Shown here: piece by piece, positions 19,001 through 27,574 of the stretch
Layout of the letters: every line of letters starts with the position of its first letter
How positions within the stretch are numbered: position 1 is the first letter of the stretch
Assembly: GCA_947503555.1 (NCBI GenBank)
Contig: CANNEE010000017.1
Coordinates: 1 to 64,000 of the forward strand
Reading direction: 5' to 3'
From: an uncultured Shewanella sp.
Lineage (GTDB): Bacteria > Pseudomonadota > Gammaproteobacteria > Enterobacterales > Shewanellaceae
DNA: 64,000 nucleotides
The notes under the pieces: generated by a model
What the model was told of the DNA's origin: nothing
Seen by the model: the letters and a program-made list of their open reading frames with translations, nothing else
Databases searched by the model: none
Made by a program: the position numbers and the translations under genes

Positions 19001-21587
19001 TAATGGTGAGCTAGTGCCTAGTAGCGTCATTATTGTCAATGAGCCTAGTAACGGTGAAGTGGAAGTCAATGGCAATACAGGAAAGGTTAACTATATTCCT
19101 CACGCAGACTTCAATGGAGTTGATAGTTTTAGCTACAAGGTCAGTGATGAATTAGGAAATGAGAGTGAGGCAGCTGCTGTTAATTTGGATGTCGTCGCAA
19201 TTAATGATGCGCCAGTAGCTAAAGATGATTCGCGAACAAGTTCCTATGATGTCGCGATAGATTTAGATGTGCTCAACAATGACATCGATGTCGATGGTGA
19301 TGAGTTGAAAATCATCGGTGCTAAAGTGAACCACGGTCGTATCAGCTTTACCAACTCTGTCATTACTTACACTCCCAAACTTGGGTTTAGCGGTGTGGCT
19401 ATGGTTGACTACACCATTAGTGACGGCGAGGAGAATAGCTCCGCTAGAGTGAAGATCAGTTTCAATGGCGTCGATGAAGAATTGCCTGTTGTGACGGTAC
19501 CCGATGATATTGAAGTGAATGCGACTGGACTCTTCACTAAAGTGGACCTTGGTGTTGCTCTGGCTATCGATGTTAACGGTAATAGCATTCCTGTTTCGCT
19601 AGTGGATGGTATCACTTTCTTTAAGCCAGGCATTCACCAAGTTGCTTGGGAAGCTATAGATAGCGAAGGGCGCTCTTCAACTGAGACTCAGGAAGTTAGG
19701 GTGATTCCTTTAGTGTCGCTAGATAAAGATCAGCTTGTTCTTGAGGGGCATAGTGCAACAATTGGTGTGTATTTGAATGGTGCCTCTCCATCCTACCCTG
19801 TCGTGATACCTTTCAGTGTAAGTGGAACAGCAACTGCAGGAGAAGATCATGATTTGATAACCACTAGTGTGGAAATCGAAGCCGGGACGTATGCAGAGGT
19901 CAGCTTTAACCTTATAGAGGATAGCTTGATTGATGGTGATGAGACCATAGTTATTGAGCTAGATTCTCGTCTTAACTTAGGCAGTAAGCACAATAAAATC
20001 ATTCAGATTAAAGAGACGAATGTTGATCCCCAAGTTAGCTTAAGTGCGACACAAAAAGCGCAAGAGCGCTTTGTGATCAACAAGCAAGATGGTCTGGTGT
20101 CTGTAGAGGCATTTGTTGAACATCCTGATGCAAATAACCAGTATATATTTGATTGGTCTGCCGATACGGCTTTGGTCGATGAAGATGCAGATGATGCTCG
20201 GTTTAGTTTTAATCCGGGCGAGCTGGAAACTGGGGTTTATCACATCACTGTCAATGTTATCGATGCCGATGATGTCGCATATAAAGCGATAGAGACCATT
20301 ACCTTAAGGTTAGATCAGACTAGTACCTCTTTAGGTGAAAACGATAGTGATGGCGATGGCGTAGCGGATAATCTAGAAGGTCTAGGTGACAGTGATAACG
20401 ATGGTATTCCAGATTATTTAGACGTCATCAATGAGTGTAATGTTATTCCAGAGCTTGTTGCTGATACCGAAAGCTTCTTAGTGGAGGGCGATCCTGGCGT
20501 ATGCTTGCGCTTAGGAGATACTGCATTAACAGGCGAGTCAGGAGGAGTTCGACTGCAATTAGATACTAATTCAGATGACGAAGCTCAAATTACTGGTGGT
20601 GTGTTTGATTTTATCGCTTATGGCTTACCTATTGCGGGGCAAGAGTATCGGGTGGTGATACCCCAAGCTCAGCCGATACCTGCCAATGCCGTTTATCGCA
20701 AGCAAACCCTTGATGGTCTATGGCAAGATTTTGTCCAAGATAGCGAGAACCAGCTTTGGTCTGTTCAAGGTGAATCGGGTTACTGTCCTCCTCCTGGTGA
20801 TGAGCTGTGGCAACAAGGTCTACACGAAGGACACTGGTGTGTGCAGTTAGTGATGACAGATGGTGGTCCGAATGATGCGGATGGTCTAGTTAACGCAACT
20901 ATTGTTGATCCTGGTGGTGTTGCCGTGGTTTTGGACAGCAACCACTTGCCTGTTGCAGTAGATGATGAAGCACAAACCCGTTTTGATATGCCTATTACTG
21001 TTGATGTATTGAGTAATGATCATGACCAAGATGGGGATAGCTTAGAAATTATCTCTGCGAATGCTAGCTTTGGTGAGATTGAAATTCGTGATAACACATT
21101 GCACTTTAAACCTAATGGACATCTAGGTGTTGCAGAAATTGTTTATGGGATTAAAGATATCAATGAAGGGACATCCTCGGCTAAGTTAATGATCACCATT
21201 TTAGATAATCAAGCCCCAGAGGCTGTGACTGATAGTTTGGTATTAAGCTCAGGTGAAAGTAAAACGCTTGATGTGCTGGCTAATGATACCGACCTTGAAA
21301 ATGATGAGCTAACCTTGGTCTCTGCTATAGCTGATAAAGGTAAAGTCACAGTTAATCAGGATAATACTCTAAGCTATACCGCTAGCACTGATTATGTTGG
21401 AGCCGATGTTATTACTTACATAATCAAAGACCAGTTTAATGCTGAGGCTGAGGGTAGAGTCAATGTGATGGTATCTAAGATCGTAGAGCCTAAAGAGCCG
21501 CCTAGAATTGAAGCGAGTAGTTTGTCTTACTTGCTCCTATGGATGCTGGCGATTCTCGGTATGAGAAGATGCTATTACAGAAACTAG
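13023..21587 (+). CDS. Giant secreted LamG / Calx-beta repeat surface protein with C-terminal anchor
   Basis: About 2854 residues. The ATG at 13023 (AAGG 8 bases upstream) is preferred to one at 13002, which lacks a ribosome site. A signal peptide ends near WLANA; a LamG-type domain follows (about residues 53-290). Further on are cadherin/Ig-like blocks, a long Calx-beta array (about 836-1970) with acidic calcium-type loops, Ig-like 'DVLANDSS' domains, an HYR-like segment and another Calx-beta. Near the C terminus are a TSP3-like motif (DSDGDGVADN, near 20345), a choice-of-anchor U-like domain (20520-20930), two more cadherin-like domains, and a hydrophobic helix with basic tail (SSLSYLLLWMLAILGMRR). 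This suggests an adhesin or matrix protein held at the surface, stiffened by calcium. Ligand unknown. Confidence 0.85.
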   Translation: MEQRLMQLIASLCLFCFKKLLNCFFSFRNKLQAITRISIISSILVGWLANAAPQGAQFIGNGVTNSDWDLIEIANAAALTKGQTEFTIEFWLYLDSYDSTKATGLFCSEDAAGACNDAWYLHHDRLVVDLGPAISGGAAPTTNPNSSDVLSLSAGSWYHLAYVFDNGTWYFYLDGNAVGTVPDVSNAGSAYAVTPTLGRSNLFLGPYSTVLGYSGSLRLDEFRIWSDIRSASELTNNKDTEIAPDSAGLVGYWKLNETDTSDGSIVLDSQTNGIQYNGRMGTVLLGGLNPVSSAGVVVELPSNNEPAISVDNTSLAYTENDAATQLDHSATLSDADGDADWNGGTLVAQITANAEAGDEISIVDNVVGTINTDGTNLRDNTTVIGTLSASEGTVTNGTPLTITFNSNATNARVQQTLRAILYRNTSDDPGTSNRTVTLTATDNNAGSASDTRTISVTAINDAPSLSATPSNPTFTEGGSAQTLFSSASASTVESGQTLIGLTLTVSNSGISTERLNIDGTSVVLTQGTSGTTATNSLNYNVLVPGSTATITVSGGTLSTAAMQTLVNGISYNNTSPDPSNASRVVTITAISDSGSNSGSNSNTAALTLSSTVSVNSVNSAPSDIGLTNSSMTTSATSAGADVGTLSTSDSDDSSFTYSIVSRGSAANGDCGVGNDTSNGSFQINGNTLETASVLAGGTYKLCIQTSDGDTSFEKSFTVIVTDNTGPTITGVSIPNSAHKVGDTVTVTISVASDSDDYTTGSGRVSGTVAGYILGSLSKVNDTTYTASFIITNGGADVATSSDIAVNLTLSDSAGNDSAAYTTAISQSNDAIYANIPDIDLTASSNTISEDGGSSTLTAALSGSLNNQWPVPITVNLAYTGTATSGSDYTQSNTINITAGNSSGTAIVTGVADTIFDAAVAETIIVDIDSISGGNEGTTNQQIISITDAESSPVVSLTTGSTSVGENGGTTTITASLNHATYADVTVSLGYTGTATAGGADYNAPSSSIVIPAGATTANAVTGIVAVDDSDIEGNETIIIDIGAVSGGGASESGTQQQTVTITDNEAAPVVTLSAASASISESGGSVQLTATLSAVTYENVTVNLAYSGTATSGSDYVGPSSISILAGQTTGSATVTLTDDSLVEASETLIVDISSVSGGTAEESGTQQQTVTITDNEAAPVVTLSAAASSISESGGSVQLTATLSAVTYENVTVNLAYSGTATSGSDYVGPSSISILAGQTTGSATVTLTDDSLVEGSETLIVDISSVSGGTAEESGTQQQTVTITDNEAAPVVTLSAAASSISESGGSVQLTATLSAVTYENVTVNLAYSGTATSGSDYVGPSSISILAGQMTGSATVTLTDDSLVEGSETLIVDISSVSGGTAKESGTQLQTVTITDNEAAPVVTLSAAASSISESGGSVQLTATLSAVTYENVTVNLAYSGTAMSGSDYVGPSSISILAGQTTGSATITLTDDSLVESSETLIVDISSVSGGTAEESGTQQQTVTITDNEAAPVVTLSAASASISESGGSVQLTATLSAVTYENVTVNLAYSGTATSGSDYVGPSSISILAGQTTGSATITLTDDSLVEASETLIVDISSVSGGTAEESGTQQQTVTITDNEAAPVVTLSAAASSISESGGSVQLTATLSAVTYENVTVNLAYSGTATSGSDYVGPSSISILAGDITGAVNLNVVDDSDNEESETIVLDISSVAGGNSSESGTQQQTITIIDNDVTESASVSLSAAPTSIDENGGVSTITASLSNAISESVTIALGFGGSAINEDYQVSANSITIASGQTSASITLTASQDDIVEAEESVVVDIVSVSGSIASEIGAQQASITIVDATEVPLVTLSVSSNSISEADASADITLALDKAANEPVTIGLAFSGTATLGVDYTDLPTSVSIPANQTSTSLAVASKADDEIEGDETIVIEVMSVSGGSAKEDGAQQQTITLVDSAAPINIEADSAQLDEDTSVLIDVLANDSSPNGELVPSSVIIVNEPSNGEVEVNGNTGKVNYIPHADFNGVDSFSYKVSDELGNESEAAAVNLDVVAINDAPVAKDDSRTSSYDVAIDLDVLNNDIDVDGDELKIIGAKVNHGRISFTNSVITYTPKLGFSGVAMVDYTISDGEENSSARVKISFNGVDEELPVVTVPDDIEVNATGLFTKVDLGVALAIDVNGNSIPVSLVDGITFFKPGIHQVAWEAIDSEGRSSTETQEVRVIPLVSLDKDQLVLEGHSATIGVYLNGASPSYPVVIPFSVSGTATAGEDHDLITTSVEIEAGTYAEVSFNLIEDSLIDGDETIVIELDSRLNLGSKHNKIIQIKETNVDPQVSLSATQKAQERFVINKQDGLVSVEAFVEHPDANNQYIFDWSADTALVDEDADDARFSFNPGELETGVYHITVNVIDADDVAYKAIETITLRLDQTSTSLGENDSDGDGVADNLEGLGDSDNDGIPDYLDVINECNVIPELVADTESFLVEGDPGVCLRLGDTALTGESGGVRLQLDTNSDDEAQITGGVFDFIAYGLPIAGQEYRVVIPQAQPIPANAVYRKQTLDGLWQDFVQDSENQLWSVQGESGYCPPPGDELWQQGLHEGHWCVQLVMTDGGPNDADGLVNATIVDPGGVAVVLDSNHLPVAVDDEAQTRFDMPITVDVLSNDHDQDGDSLEIISANASFGEIEIRDNTLHFKPNGHLGVAEIVYGIKDINEGTSSAKLMITILDNQAPEAVTDSLVLSSGESKTLDVLANDTDLENDELTLVSAIADKGKVTVNQDNTLSYTASTDYVGADVITYIIKDQFNAEAEGRVNVMVSKIVEPKEPPRIEASSLSYLLLWMLAILGMRRCYYRN
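16209..18224 (+). repeat. Six tandem 336-bp repeats encoding 112-residue Calx-beta modules
   Basis: Units begin at 16209, 16545, 16881, 17217, 17553 and 17889, each exactly 336 bp from the last. The first five and the first half of the sixth are nearly identical at DNA level; the second half of unit six (after about 18065) diverges. Flanking Calx-beta modules share the fold but not the DNA identity, pointing to recent duplication or gene conversion confined to this block. Confidence 0.95.
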
Positions 21588-21609
21588 TGAATACATAAAC
21601 TGGTACAGT

Positions 21610-21640
21610 AAAGCCCCTAATAAAGGGGCTTTTGGTTTTT
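21610..21640. terminator. Terminator between the giant gene and the convergent AbgT gene
   Basis: An 8-bp stem AAAGCCCC / GGGGCTTT with a 7-base loop is followed by a T-rich tract on the plus strand. It lies 22 bases after the giant gene's stop. Confidence 0.85.
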
Positions 21641-21654
21641 AGAGCGATTGAATT

Positions 21655-23250
21655 TTATGGCTGATAATAAATAGGTGAATCTGGGCCAACAGGTAAACCA
21701 AAGCCAAAGACCCAAATATAAAACAGTATTACCCAACCAATAAAAAAGATAATGCTGTAAGGCAACATGGTCGCCACTAATGTGCCTATTCCCATATTCT
21801 TTTGATATCGAGTTGCGACTGCGAGGATTAAGCCAAAATAGCTCATCATAGGTGTGATCAAATTTGTTACTGAATCACCAATACGGTAAGCCGCTTGAAT
21901 GGTTTCAGGTGCATATCCTATTAACATCAGCATGGGAACAAATATTGGCGCTGTTGCCGCCCACTGCGCAGATGATGAGCCTAAACTTAGGTTGATCAAT
22001 GCACATAAGAAAATAAAACCGACAAAGACTTCTGGCCCGGTCAAACTCAGTGCTTGTAAGGCGGCTGCTCCTTTAATGGCGATAATAGTGCCAAAATTAG
22101 TCCACTTAAAAAATGCGACAAATTGAGCGGCGAAAAAGACAAGAACGATATAAAGTCCCATTGAGCTGACACTTTTCGCCATAGCATCAATGATATCTCT
22201 ATCATTTTTCATGGTGCCGACAACTCTGCCGTAAACAAAGCCTGGAATGGCGAAAGTGATAAAGATAAAGGCGACAATACCTTTTAAAAATGGGGAACCT
22301 GCAACTAATCCAGTATCAGGATTTCGAAGAATGCCATTTTCGGGCACTATGCTTAGTGCGAGTAAAAAACACATCAATACAAAGGTAAGTCCAGCCCAGC
22401 GAAGGCCTTTTTTCTCTTCGGGAGTAATGTGTTCAACCTTATTATCCGCAAGATCTATGCTGGCTTCATTGGGATCATATTTACCTAGGCGAGGTTCAAC
22501 AATTTTCTCGGTGACGACAGTGCCTAAAATCGCGATTAAGAATGTAGACACCATCATAAAGTACCAGTTAGCCTCGGGGCCAACGACATAGTCAGGATCT
22601 ATCATTTGAGCTGCGGGGGTGGTTATACCCGCAAGTAGAGGGTCAATGGTGCCTAGCAGTAAGTTTGCACTATAGCCGCCAGATACACCGGCAAAAGCGG
22701 CGGCAAGTCCAGCTAGCGGATGTCGGCCTAAACTATGAAAAATCATCGCCGCCAGTGGAATTAACACAACATAACCAAGCTCAGATGCCGTGTTAGATAA
22801 AATGGCCGCAAGTACTATCATAAAGGTCACAAAGCGTTTAGAAGCACCCATGACCATACTGCGCATAGAGGCTGAAAGTAGTCCAGAATGCTCAGCAACA
22901 CTGACACCTAAAATTGCCACTAGCACAGTGCCTAATGGCGCAAAGCCAGTGAAGTTAGTGACTAAGCCTGTGACAATTCTATGCAATCCATCAACTGACA
23001 TTAGGCTGACGACTTCAATAACACCATCGGGTGCGCGTCCTTTAGCACCAACGGGTCTGGGGTCGACAACACTTAGGCCAAACCAATCAGCAATGCCGCT
23101 ACCGATAATGATAGCGACACAGAAAATGGCAAAGAGTGTAATTGGATGTGGTAGTAGGTTACCTAGAAACTCAACCGTCGCTAGAAAATGATTAAATAAA
23201 CCACTATTTTTATTTTTGTTCTGTTGGTCGTTATTAACCATGGAAGTCAT
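21655..23250 (-). CDS. AbgT-family transporter
   Basis: A 531-residue inner-membrane protein with about a dozen hydrophobic segments and strong AbgT-family blocks (FLGNLLPHPITLFAIFC near the N terminus; GDSVTNLITPMMSYFGLI near the C terminus). Family members import p-aminobenzoyl-glutamate or act as proton-driven exporters of folate-related compounds and sulfonamides; which applies here cannot be read from sequence. The nearest gene upstream is 131 bp away, so it is probably transcribed alone. An in-frame ATG three codons later is an alternative start. Confidence 0.9.
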   Translation of the reverse strand: MTSMVNNDQQNKNKNSGLFNHFLATVEFLGNLLPHPITLFAIFCVAIIIGSGIADWFGLSVVDPRPVGAKGRAPDGVIEVVSLMSVDGLHRIVTGLVTNFTGFAPLGTVLVAILGVSVAEHSGLLSASMRSMVMGASKRFVTFMIVLAAILSNTASELGYVVLIPLAAMIFHSLGRHPLAGLAAAFAGVSGGYSANLLLGTIDPLLAGITTPAAQMIDPDYVVGPEANWYFMMVSTFLIAILGTVVTEKIVEPRLGKYDPNEASIDLADNKVEHITPEEKKGLRWAGLTFVLMCFLLALSIVPENGILRNPDTGLVAGSPFLKGIVAFIFITFAIPGFVYGRVVGTMKNDRDIIDAMAKSVSSMGLYIVLVFFAAQFVAFFKWTNFGTIIAIKGAAALQALSLTGPEVFVGFIFLCALINLSLGSSSAQWAATAPIFVPMLMLIGYAPETIQAAYRIGDSVTNLITPMMSYFGLILAVATRYQKNMGIGTLVATMLPYSIIFFIGWVILFYIWVFGFGLPVGPDSPIYYQP

Positions 23251-23381
23251 AAAGAATAATCCCTATTAAATACAGACTTCGAGGAACATAACATGGACGA
23301 CTACAATTCACTAGTTTTGTGATCTAAATCACTCTTTATTTCATCATTCTCCTTAGTTGACTTGCTGTCAACAACCCGTGT

Positions 23382-26300
23382 TTATACGCATTGTGTTGCC
23401 AGCTGATTTTTACGTTTCTGGTAAAAATAAGCGACGCTTAATAGCAGGCCGCCTATCACCATAAATGCCACCACTTTTTGCACTAAGCCAAAGGATGCCA
23501 TATCGAGTATCAGTATCTTTAAACAAGCTAGCGAGAATAGTATGGAGGCTAGGCGAATAATATTAGTTTGCTTGGGTTGAAGACTAATAAACATCAGTAC
23601 ACATGCATGGATTACGAGTAGAATGCTGCTGATGGGCGCACCAAAGCTGATAGCGAGTTGATAGCTCCAGCTCAGATAACTTAGGGTCAGCATAATATTC
23701 CAAGCCCAAATCAGGCTGATTTTGGGTAACCATTTTTTATGACTTGTGACTCCTAAATGTGAAGTTTTCATCATCAGCGCAAGTAATAATAAAGCTCCGC
23801 CTTGGCATAAGCATAAGATCAGTACATTTGTACTTTGGGCTAGGCTACTTGGTAGTAGCATTAAAGGCGCCACCGCAAATAGGTAAGTGAGGTAATAAGC
23901 GCAGCTGAAGCTTGCCTTTAAACAAGCTCGCATGAGCTTGCTTACGCTATTTTTTCCTTGGCTGAGAAGCGCAAAGTATCCACATAGAGTTAATGATGTG
24001 ATGGCCCATAAAGCCTGCCATTGAGTCGTGAATATTTGGGCGATACTTTGAGTGACAACAGCTAAGCAAAGTGCAATATAGTAGGGGGTGATAGACCATT
24101 GAAGTCCTAGTAAGCTTCGCCATAAGCAGTTGAGTTGGCTATAGCGAAGCCAGATTATGCCAATAACAATCGCGCCTATCAGCAATGCGACTAGCCCTTG
24201 CCATAGGTTGGCTAGGCAGTAATTTGCTGTCATTAATATCGCCAGCACAGTGATGAGTTGAGACTCGAACTTTAATGCTCTATGGGTTACAAATTTAGCA
24301 AGCCCTACACTGATTACACTACTGCACCACAGTGCAATGGCTAAATATTCCGGATAGCTGCGAGTAACCTTAGGGATAAAGAGTAGGGGTAAGCTAAGGT
24401 AGCAAGCTAATTGAATATAGTAAGCCAGCTTAGTGAGCACGCCTTGTTGATAGTACTTTTTATACCAATAGTAGGCGAGGATTAGAGCGGCAAACAGCTC
24501 TATTCTAGCTAGTTTTACTGTGCGTGTTTGATCAGAAAAACTAAGACTTCCTGAATCCAATATGCCAAAGGCTATCATTGCCACCAGAGGCAGAAGAGAT
24601 AACCAAGCAAGTATTTCGGTGAGTGTTAATTTGTCTTTTTGACTTAGGTATAGCAGTCCTACACTCAATAGCGGCAGCATATTTAAAAAGTACTGAGTGC
24701 TGATCAGACTCGTGATTAACAAAAAGGCAGGAATAATCAGTAAACTCAAACCTTCTTTGAGCCAGTGAATGAGCCGTACCTCTGCTGGCTTAAGTCTCTT
24801 TGCGCTTTTGCTAAGCAGGGAGATACTTAGATAGATGGCTAAGCAGCTCAATAACGCGCTAATGCTCAACTCTAGGTGGTGCGAAGAAAAATGACCTAGC
24901 AGCTTATCGAAAACTTGCACTACATTAGTCAACACCCCTATTAACAAGAGCACATAAGCTTCCGTGCGCACACTTAGATAGTTTTCTTTAGTGCCTAACC
25001 ACAGCAACAGCAGAGCTTCTAATAAGATTATTTGGGCAAATAGGCTAGGTTGAAACAGTAGCACTGCCGCTAAACCAGCAAAACTCGCACCGAATAATAG
25101 GAGCAGAGGCTTAAATGGTGTCCTTTGTTTACTAAAGGCATATAAAACAGCACAAATAAGCGCATTTGTGGCAAATATCTCACCAGCATAGGAGCTTAAT
25201 TGATAGAGATTATAGAGGGTCGCTATCATAAAGATGACAGGGATAAATAGCAGCCTTCTAGGCAACATTGAACGGCCTATTAAGTAGAGACAACCTAGGG
25301 TATAGAGGTAGAAGAAGCCGTTGGCGATGAGCGTTACCGTTATGGTTTGCCAATTCAAATCATTAAAAGGTAACACTAGATAGTGGGTGATTAGCTCAAG
25401 ACAAATAATGTGAATGACAGCGGCGATTTCTAATAAAGGAGGCCAGCGAAGCTTGCTCGTTTGCACTAGAGATGCTGCTGCGACAATAAATAAGTAAGGA
25501 ATATAAAAGCTGGTGGCTGCGGTGCTATCGAAGGTCATAAAGGGGGAAAGAGAGCCCCCAAGTAGGGCAAGTACAGCGACTATTTTGGTGTCGAGTTTAA
25601 AAGATAAGCCATAACCTAAGAGGGTATTAATCAGTAACAACCCAAAACAAAAGTCAGTGGAAATGAGATTAAAATAAGGGCCAATAAAATACAGGCACAA
25701 ATAGTTGAGTATGAGTCCTAGCCCCACAATGCTCGAACCAAACTCTTTCATTCCACTTCGTTTATGGTGGATGAAAATACCAACAGCAATCGTCGTATTA
25801 GCCGCAGTTAAGCCCAGTAGCACCTTACCAAGATCAGATAGCCAGTGATTTATGGAATACTGCAATAGATAGCCAAAGCCCAAAGTAAAGGCGATGATGC
25901 CAGCGAGTGTCATAAGAAATACTGGACCTAGCCCTTTAGCTTGATAGTGTCGATAAAATCCTGATGCTTTAGTAATAAGCTCGCCAAAGTGTCCTAATAG
26001 GGGAGAGAGCAAGAGTTTGATGAATCCTACTAACTGAGCGAGTTGAGCATCAAACCAAGCCGATGTTGTTTTCTTCGGGCTTTTTGAACTCGTTGCCGAT
26101 TGCCAAGCAGAGTCTTCTGTTTCGGTAACTTTTACTTCCTCAGCAGCGGGAATTTGTGCTGGATGGTGCTCTTGAGTTAAGGCCTCACCTGTTTGTTGCT
26201 GAGCTTGAGTTGCTAAAGCGTTTTCATTTTGCTCTGTTGAAATATGCTTTGTTGAAATAGTACTAGATGCTTGTACTTGCTGAGCGAGTAGGTCGAGTTT

Positions 26301-26411
26301 GTCACTGAAGCTATTGAGTTGCAGTGCTATCTCTTGAGTTTGATCTGCTTGTTGAGTGCGCAGCCTAAGCAGCTCTTGTTGCAGTTGCTTAACCTGATCT
26401 TCTAGCTGCAT
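23382..26411 (-). CDS. DUF2339 polytopic membrane protein
   Basis: About 1009 residues. A glutamine-rich coiled coil (about residues 1-40) and a charged linker are followed by more than twenty hydrophobic segments that fill the rest of the protein. This architecture and segments such as GFGYLLQYSINHWLSDLGKV match the DUF2339 family. Function is unknown; an envelope or polysaccharide-related role has been suggested only by context. The ATG at 26411 is preferred to a GTG at 26432 because AAGGAG lies 7 bases before it. It follows the gene at 26494-27405 by 82 bp on the same strand. Confidence 0.85.
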   Translation of the reverse strand: MQLEDQVKQLQQELLRLRTQQADQTQEIALQLNSFSDKLDLLAQQVQASSTISTKHISTEQNENALATQAQQQTGEALTQEHHPAQIPAAEEVKVTETEDSAWQSATSSKSPKKTTSAWFDAQLAQLVGFIKLLLSPLLGHFGELITKASGFYRHYQAKGLGPVFLMTLAGIIAFTLGFGYLLQYSINHWLSDLGKVLLGLTAANTTIAVGIFIHHKRSGMKEFGSSIVGLGLILNYLCLYFIGPYFNLISTDFCFGLLLINTLLGYGLSFKLDTKIVAVLALLGGSLSPFMTFDSTAATSFYIPYLFIVAAASLVQTSKLRWPPLLEIAAVIHIICLELITHYLVLPFNDLNWQTITVTLIANGFFYLYTLGCLYLIGRSMLPRRLLFIPVIFMIATLYNLYQLSSYAGEIFATNALICAVLYAFSKQRTPFKPLLLLFGASFAGLAAVLLFQPSLFAQIILLEALLLLWLGTKENYLSVRTEAYVLLLIGVLTNVVQVFDKLLGHFSSHHLELSISALLSCLAIYLSISLLSKSAKRLKPAEVRLIHWLKEGLSLLIIPAFLLITSLISTQYFLNMLPLLSVGLLYLSQKDKLTLTEILAWLSLLPLVAMIAFGILDSGSLSFSDQTRTVKLARIELFAALILAYYWYKKYYQQGVLTKLAYYIQLACYLSLPLLFIPKVTRSYPEYLAIALWCSSVISVGLAKFVTHRALKFESQLITVLAILMTANYCLANLWQGLVALLIGAIVIGIIWLRYSQLNCLWRSLLGLQWSITPYYIALCLAVVTQSIAQIFTTQWQALWAITSLTLCGYFALLSQGKNSVSKLMRACLKASFSCAYYLTYLFAVAPLMLLPSSLAQSTNVLILCLCQGGALLLLALMMKTSHLGVTSHKKWLPKISLIWAWNIMLTLSYLSWSYQLAISFGAPISSILLVIHACVLMFISLQPKQTNIIRLASILFSLACLKILILDMASFGLVQKVVAFMVIGGLLLSVAYFYQKRKNQLATQCV

Positions 26412-26493
26412 TCCTGACTCCTTGGAAAACACGTGTCTGATTTTGATGAAAATAACAAGCTAGTCTAGCTTTTCAATAGGTGACAGAGCTACT

Positions 26494-27405
26494 TTAACCT
26501 TGAATTCTCTTCTTTTCTACTTGATCTAGTTTGATGCTGTATGCGTTACGGCCTATTCCCTTAAACTCTTCATCGGTAAAGATAATGGTGTTGTCATCGA
26601 AGAAAGTGACAGCTTCTTTTTGGGTTACTATGCCAAGATCGATTTGATAGGCGTCCCCCGAGAAGAAATCATCCCCTTGCCAATTTTCAAATAACCAGAG
26701 TCTTTCTGAGTCGAGCAATACCAGCTTTGTGCGATCTGGACTCAGGGCGGCAGAGGTGATCCAGCAAAGGTGTTTCAGCGAAGTACAAGTCGTAAATTCA
26801 CTGACAAATTCAGCATTAAAGTTTGCTGCATAATCGCCAATTCGATAGAGGCGGGTTTTGCCATCAAAGGGAATAGAGCGATTTTTAGAAAATAGATACA
26901 AGGATTTCTTGTAGTAAACAAAGGCTTCTAAATCATGATGCTGATTATCTTTGGCAAAATTATCAATTACTTCAGGGTTGTTAAACTTGATGATTTCCGC
27001 GCTGGTGGTATCACCTTTAATATCGATAGGGTTTTCAATTTTATATACGGTGAGCCACTGACGATCATTACTGTTGTTTCCGATATCGCCGATAAAGAAA
27101 TGGCCAAAATCGTCTTGGGTCATATCTTCCCAATCCCAGTTTTTGCCATTTTCTATGGTGATGCTGCGCACTAGCGAGCCATCTTTAGCGATTTGATGAA
27201 GTTGTGGTTTGTCGCCACCATCATTGATAGCCCATAAACGGTTTTTCTTGTCGAATTCTATGCCAGATATTTCTCTGAGACGTGGATCGATAGTGACATA
27301 TTTATGTTGGTAAAGTGCCCATATTCTTTCGACAACAAATAGTGCGAATAGCCCAAGAAAAAACAGGATTAAGATAGAGGAACGTTTGTAGTTGAGTATG
27401 GACAA
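26494..27405 (-). CDS. Unrecognised membrane-anchored protein, possibly beta-propeller
   Basis: 303 residues. One N-terminal hydrophobic helix (about residues 11-28) is followed by an exported domain with repeated strand-like pieces: LREISGIEFDKKNRLWAIND, WDWEDMTQDDFGHFFIGDIG and KEAVTFFDDNTIIFTDEEF. This spacing is reminiscent of NHL/SdiA-regulated-type propellers that bind metal or sugar, but I do not recognise a named family with confidence. Two cysteines (in TTCTSLKHLCW) could form a disulfide. It may be co-transcribed with the DUF2339 gene. Confidence 0.65.
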   Translation of the reverse strand: MSILNYKRSSILILFFLGLFALFVVERIWALYQHKYVTIDPRLREISGIEFDKKNRLWAINDGGDKPQLHQIAKDGSLVRSITIENGKNWDWEDMTQDDFGHFFIGDIGNNSNDRQWLTVYKIENPIDIKGDTTSAEIIKFNNPEVIDNFAKDNQHHDLEAFVYYKKSLYLFSKNRSIPFDGKTRLYRIGDYAANFNAEFVSEFTTCTSLKHLCWITSAALSPDRTKLVLLDSERLWLFENWQGDDFFSGDAYQIDLGIVTQKEAVTFFDDNTIIFTDEEFKGIGRNAYSIKLDQVEKKRIQG

Positions 27406-27507
27406 GTAGTATCACTCCTAACTAAGCAGGAAAAGGATTATAACTAAGTTGCTGTGAAATGCAGATGAAAAGCTGCTTTGTATTGATAACAAAAGCTTAT
27501 AGTCAGA

Positions 27508-27542
27508 AATAAAAAGGCTGACCTAAAACTAGGTCAGCCTTT
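27508..27542 (-). terminator. Terminator of the RND efflux operon
   Basis: A 13-bp stem AAAGGCTGACCTA / TAGGTCAGCCTTT (27513-27525 with 27530-27542), read leftwards, is followed by T-rich DNA. It lies about 30 bases past the pump stop codon. Confidence 0.9.
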
Positions 27543-27574
27543 GGCTTGATGATGAAATTGGAGTGAGTGTAGGG

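Noticed and set aside
21899-23191. Antisense frames of 75-133 codons within the AbgT gene
   Set aside because: They are basic, low-complexity shadows of a clear membrane transporter gene with no ribosome sites.
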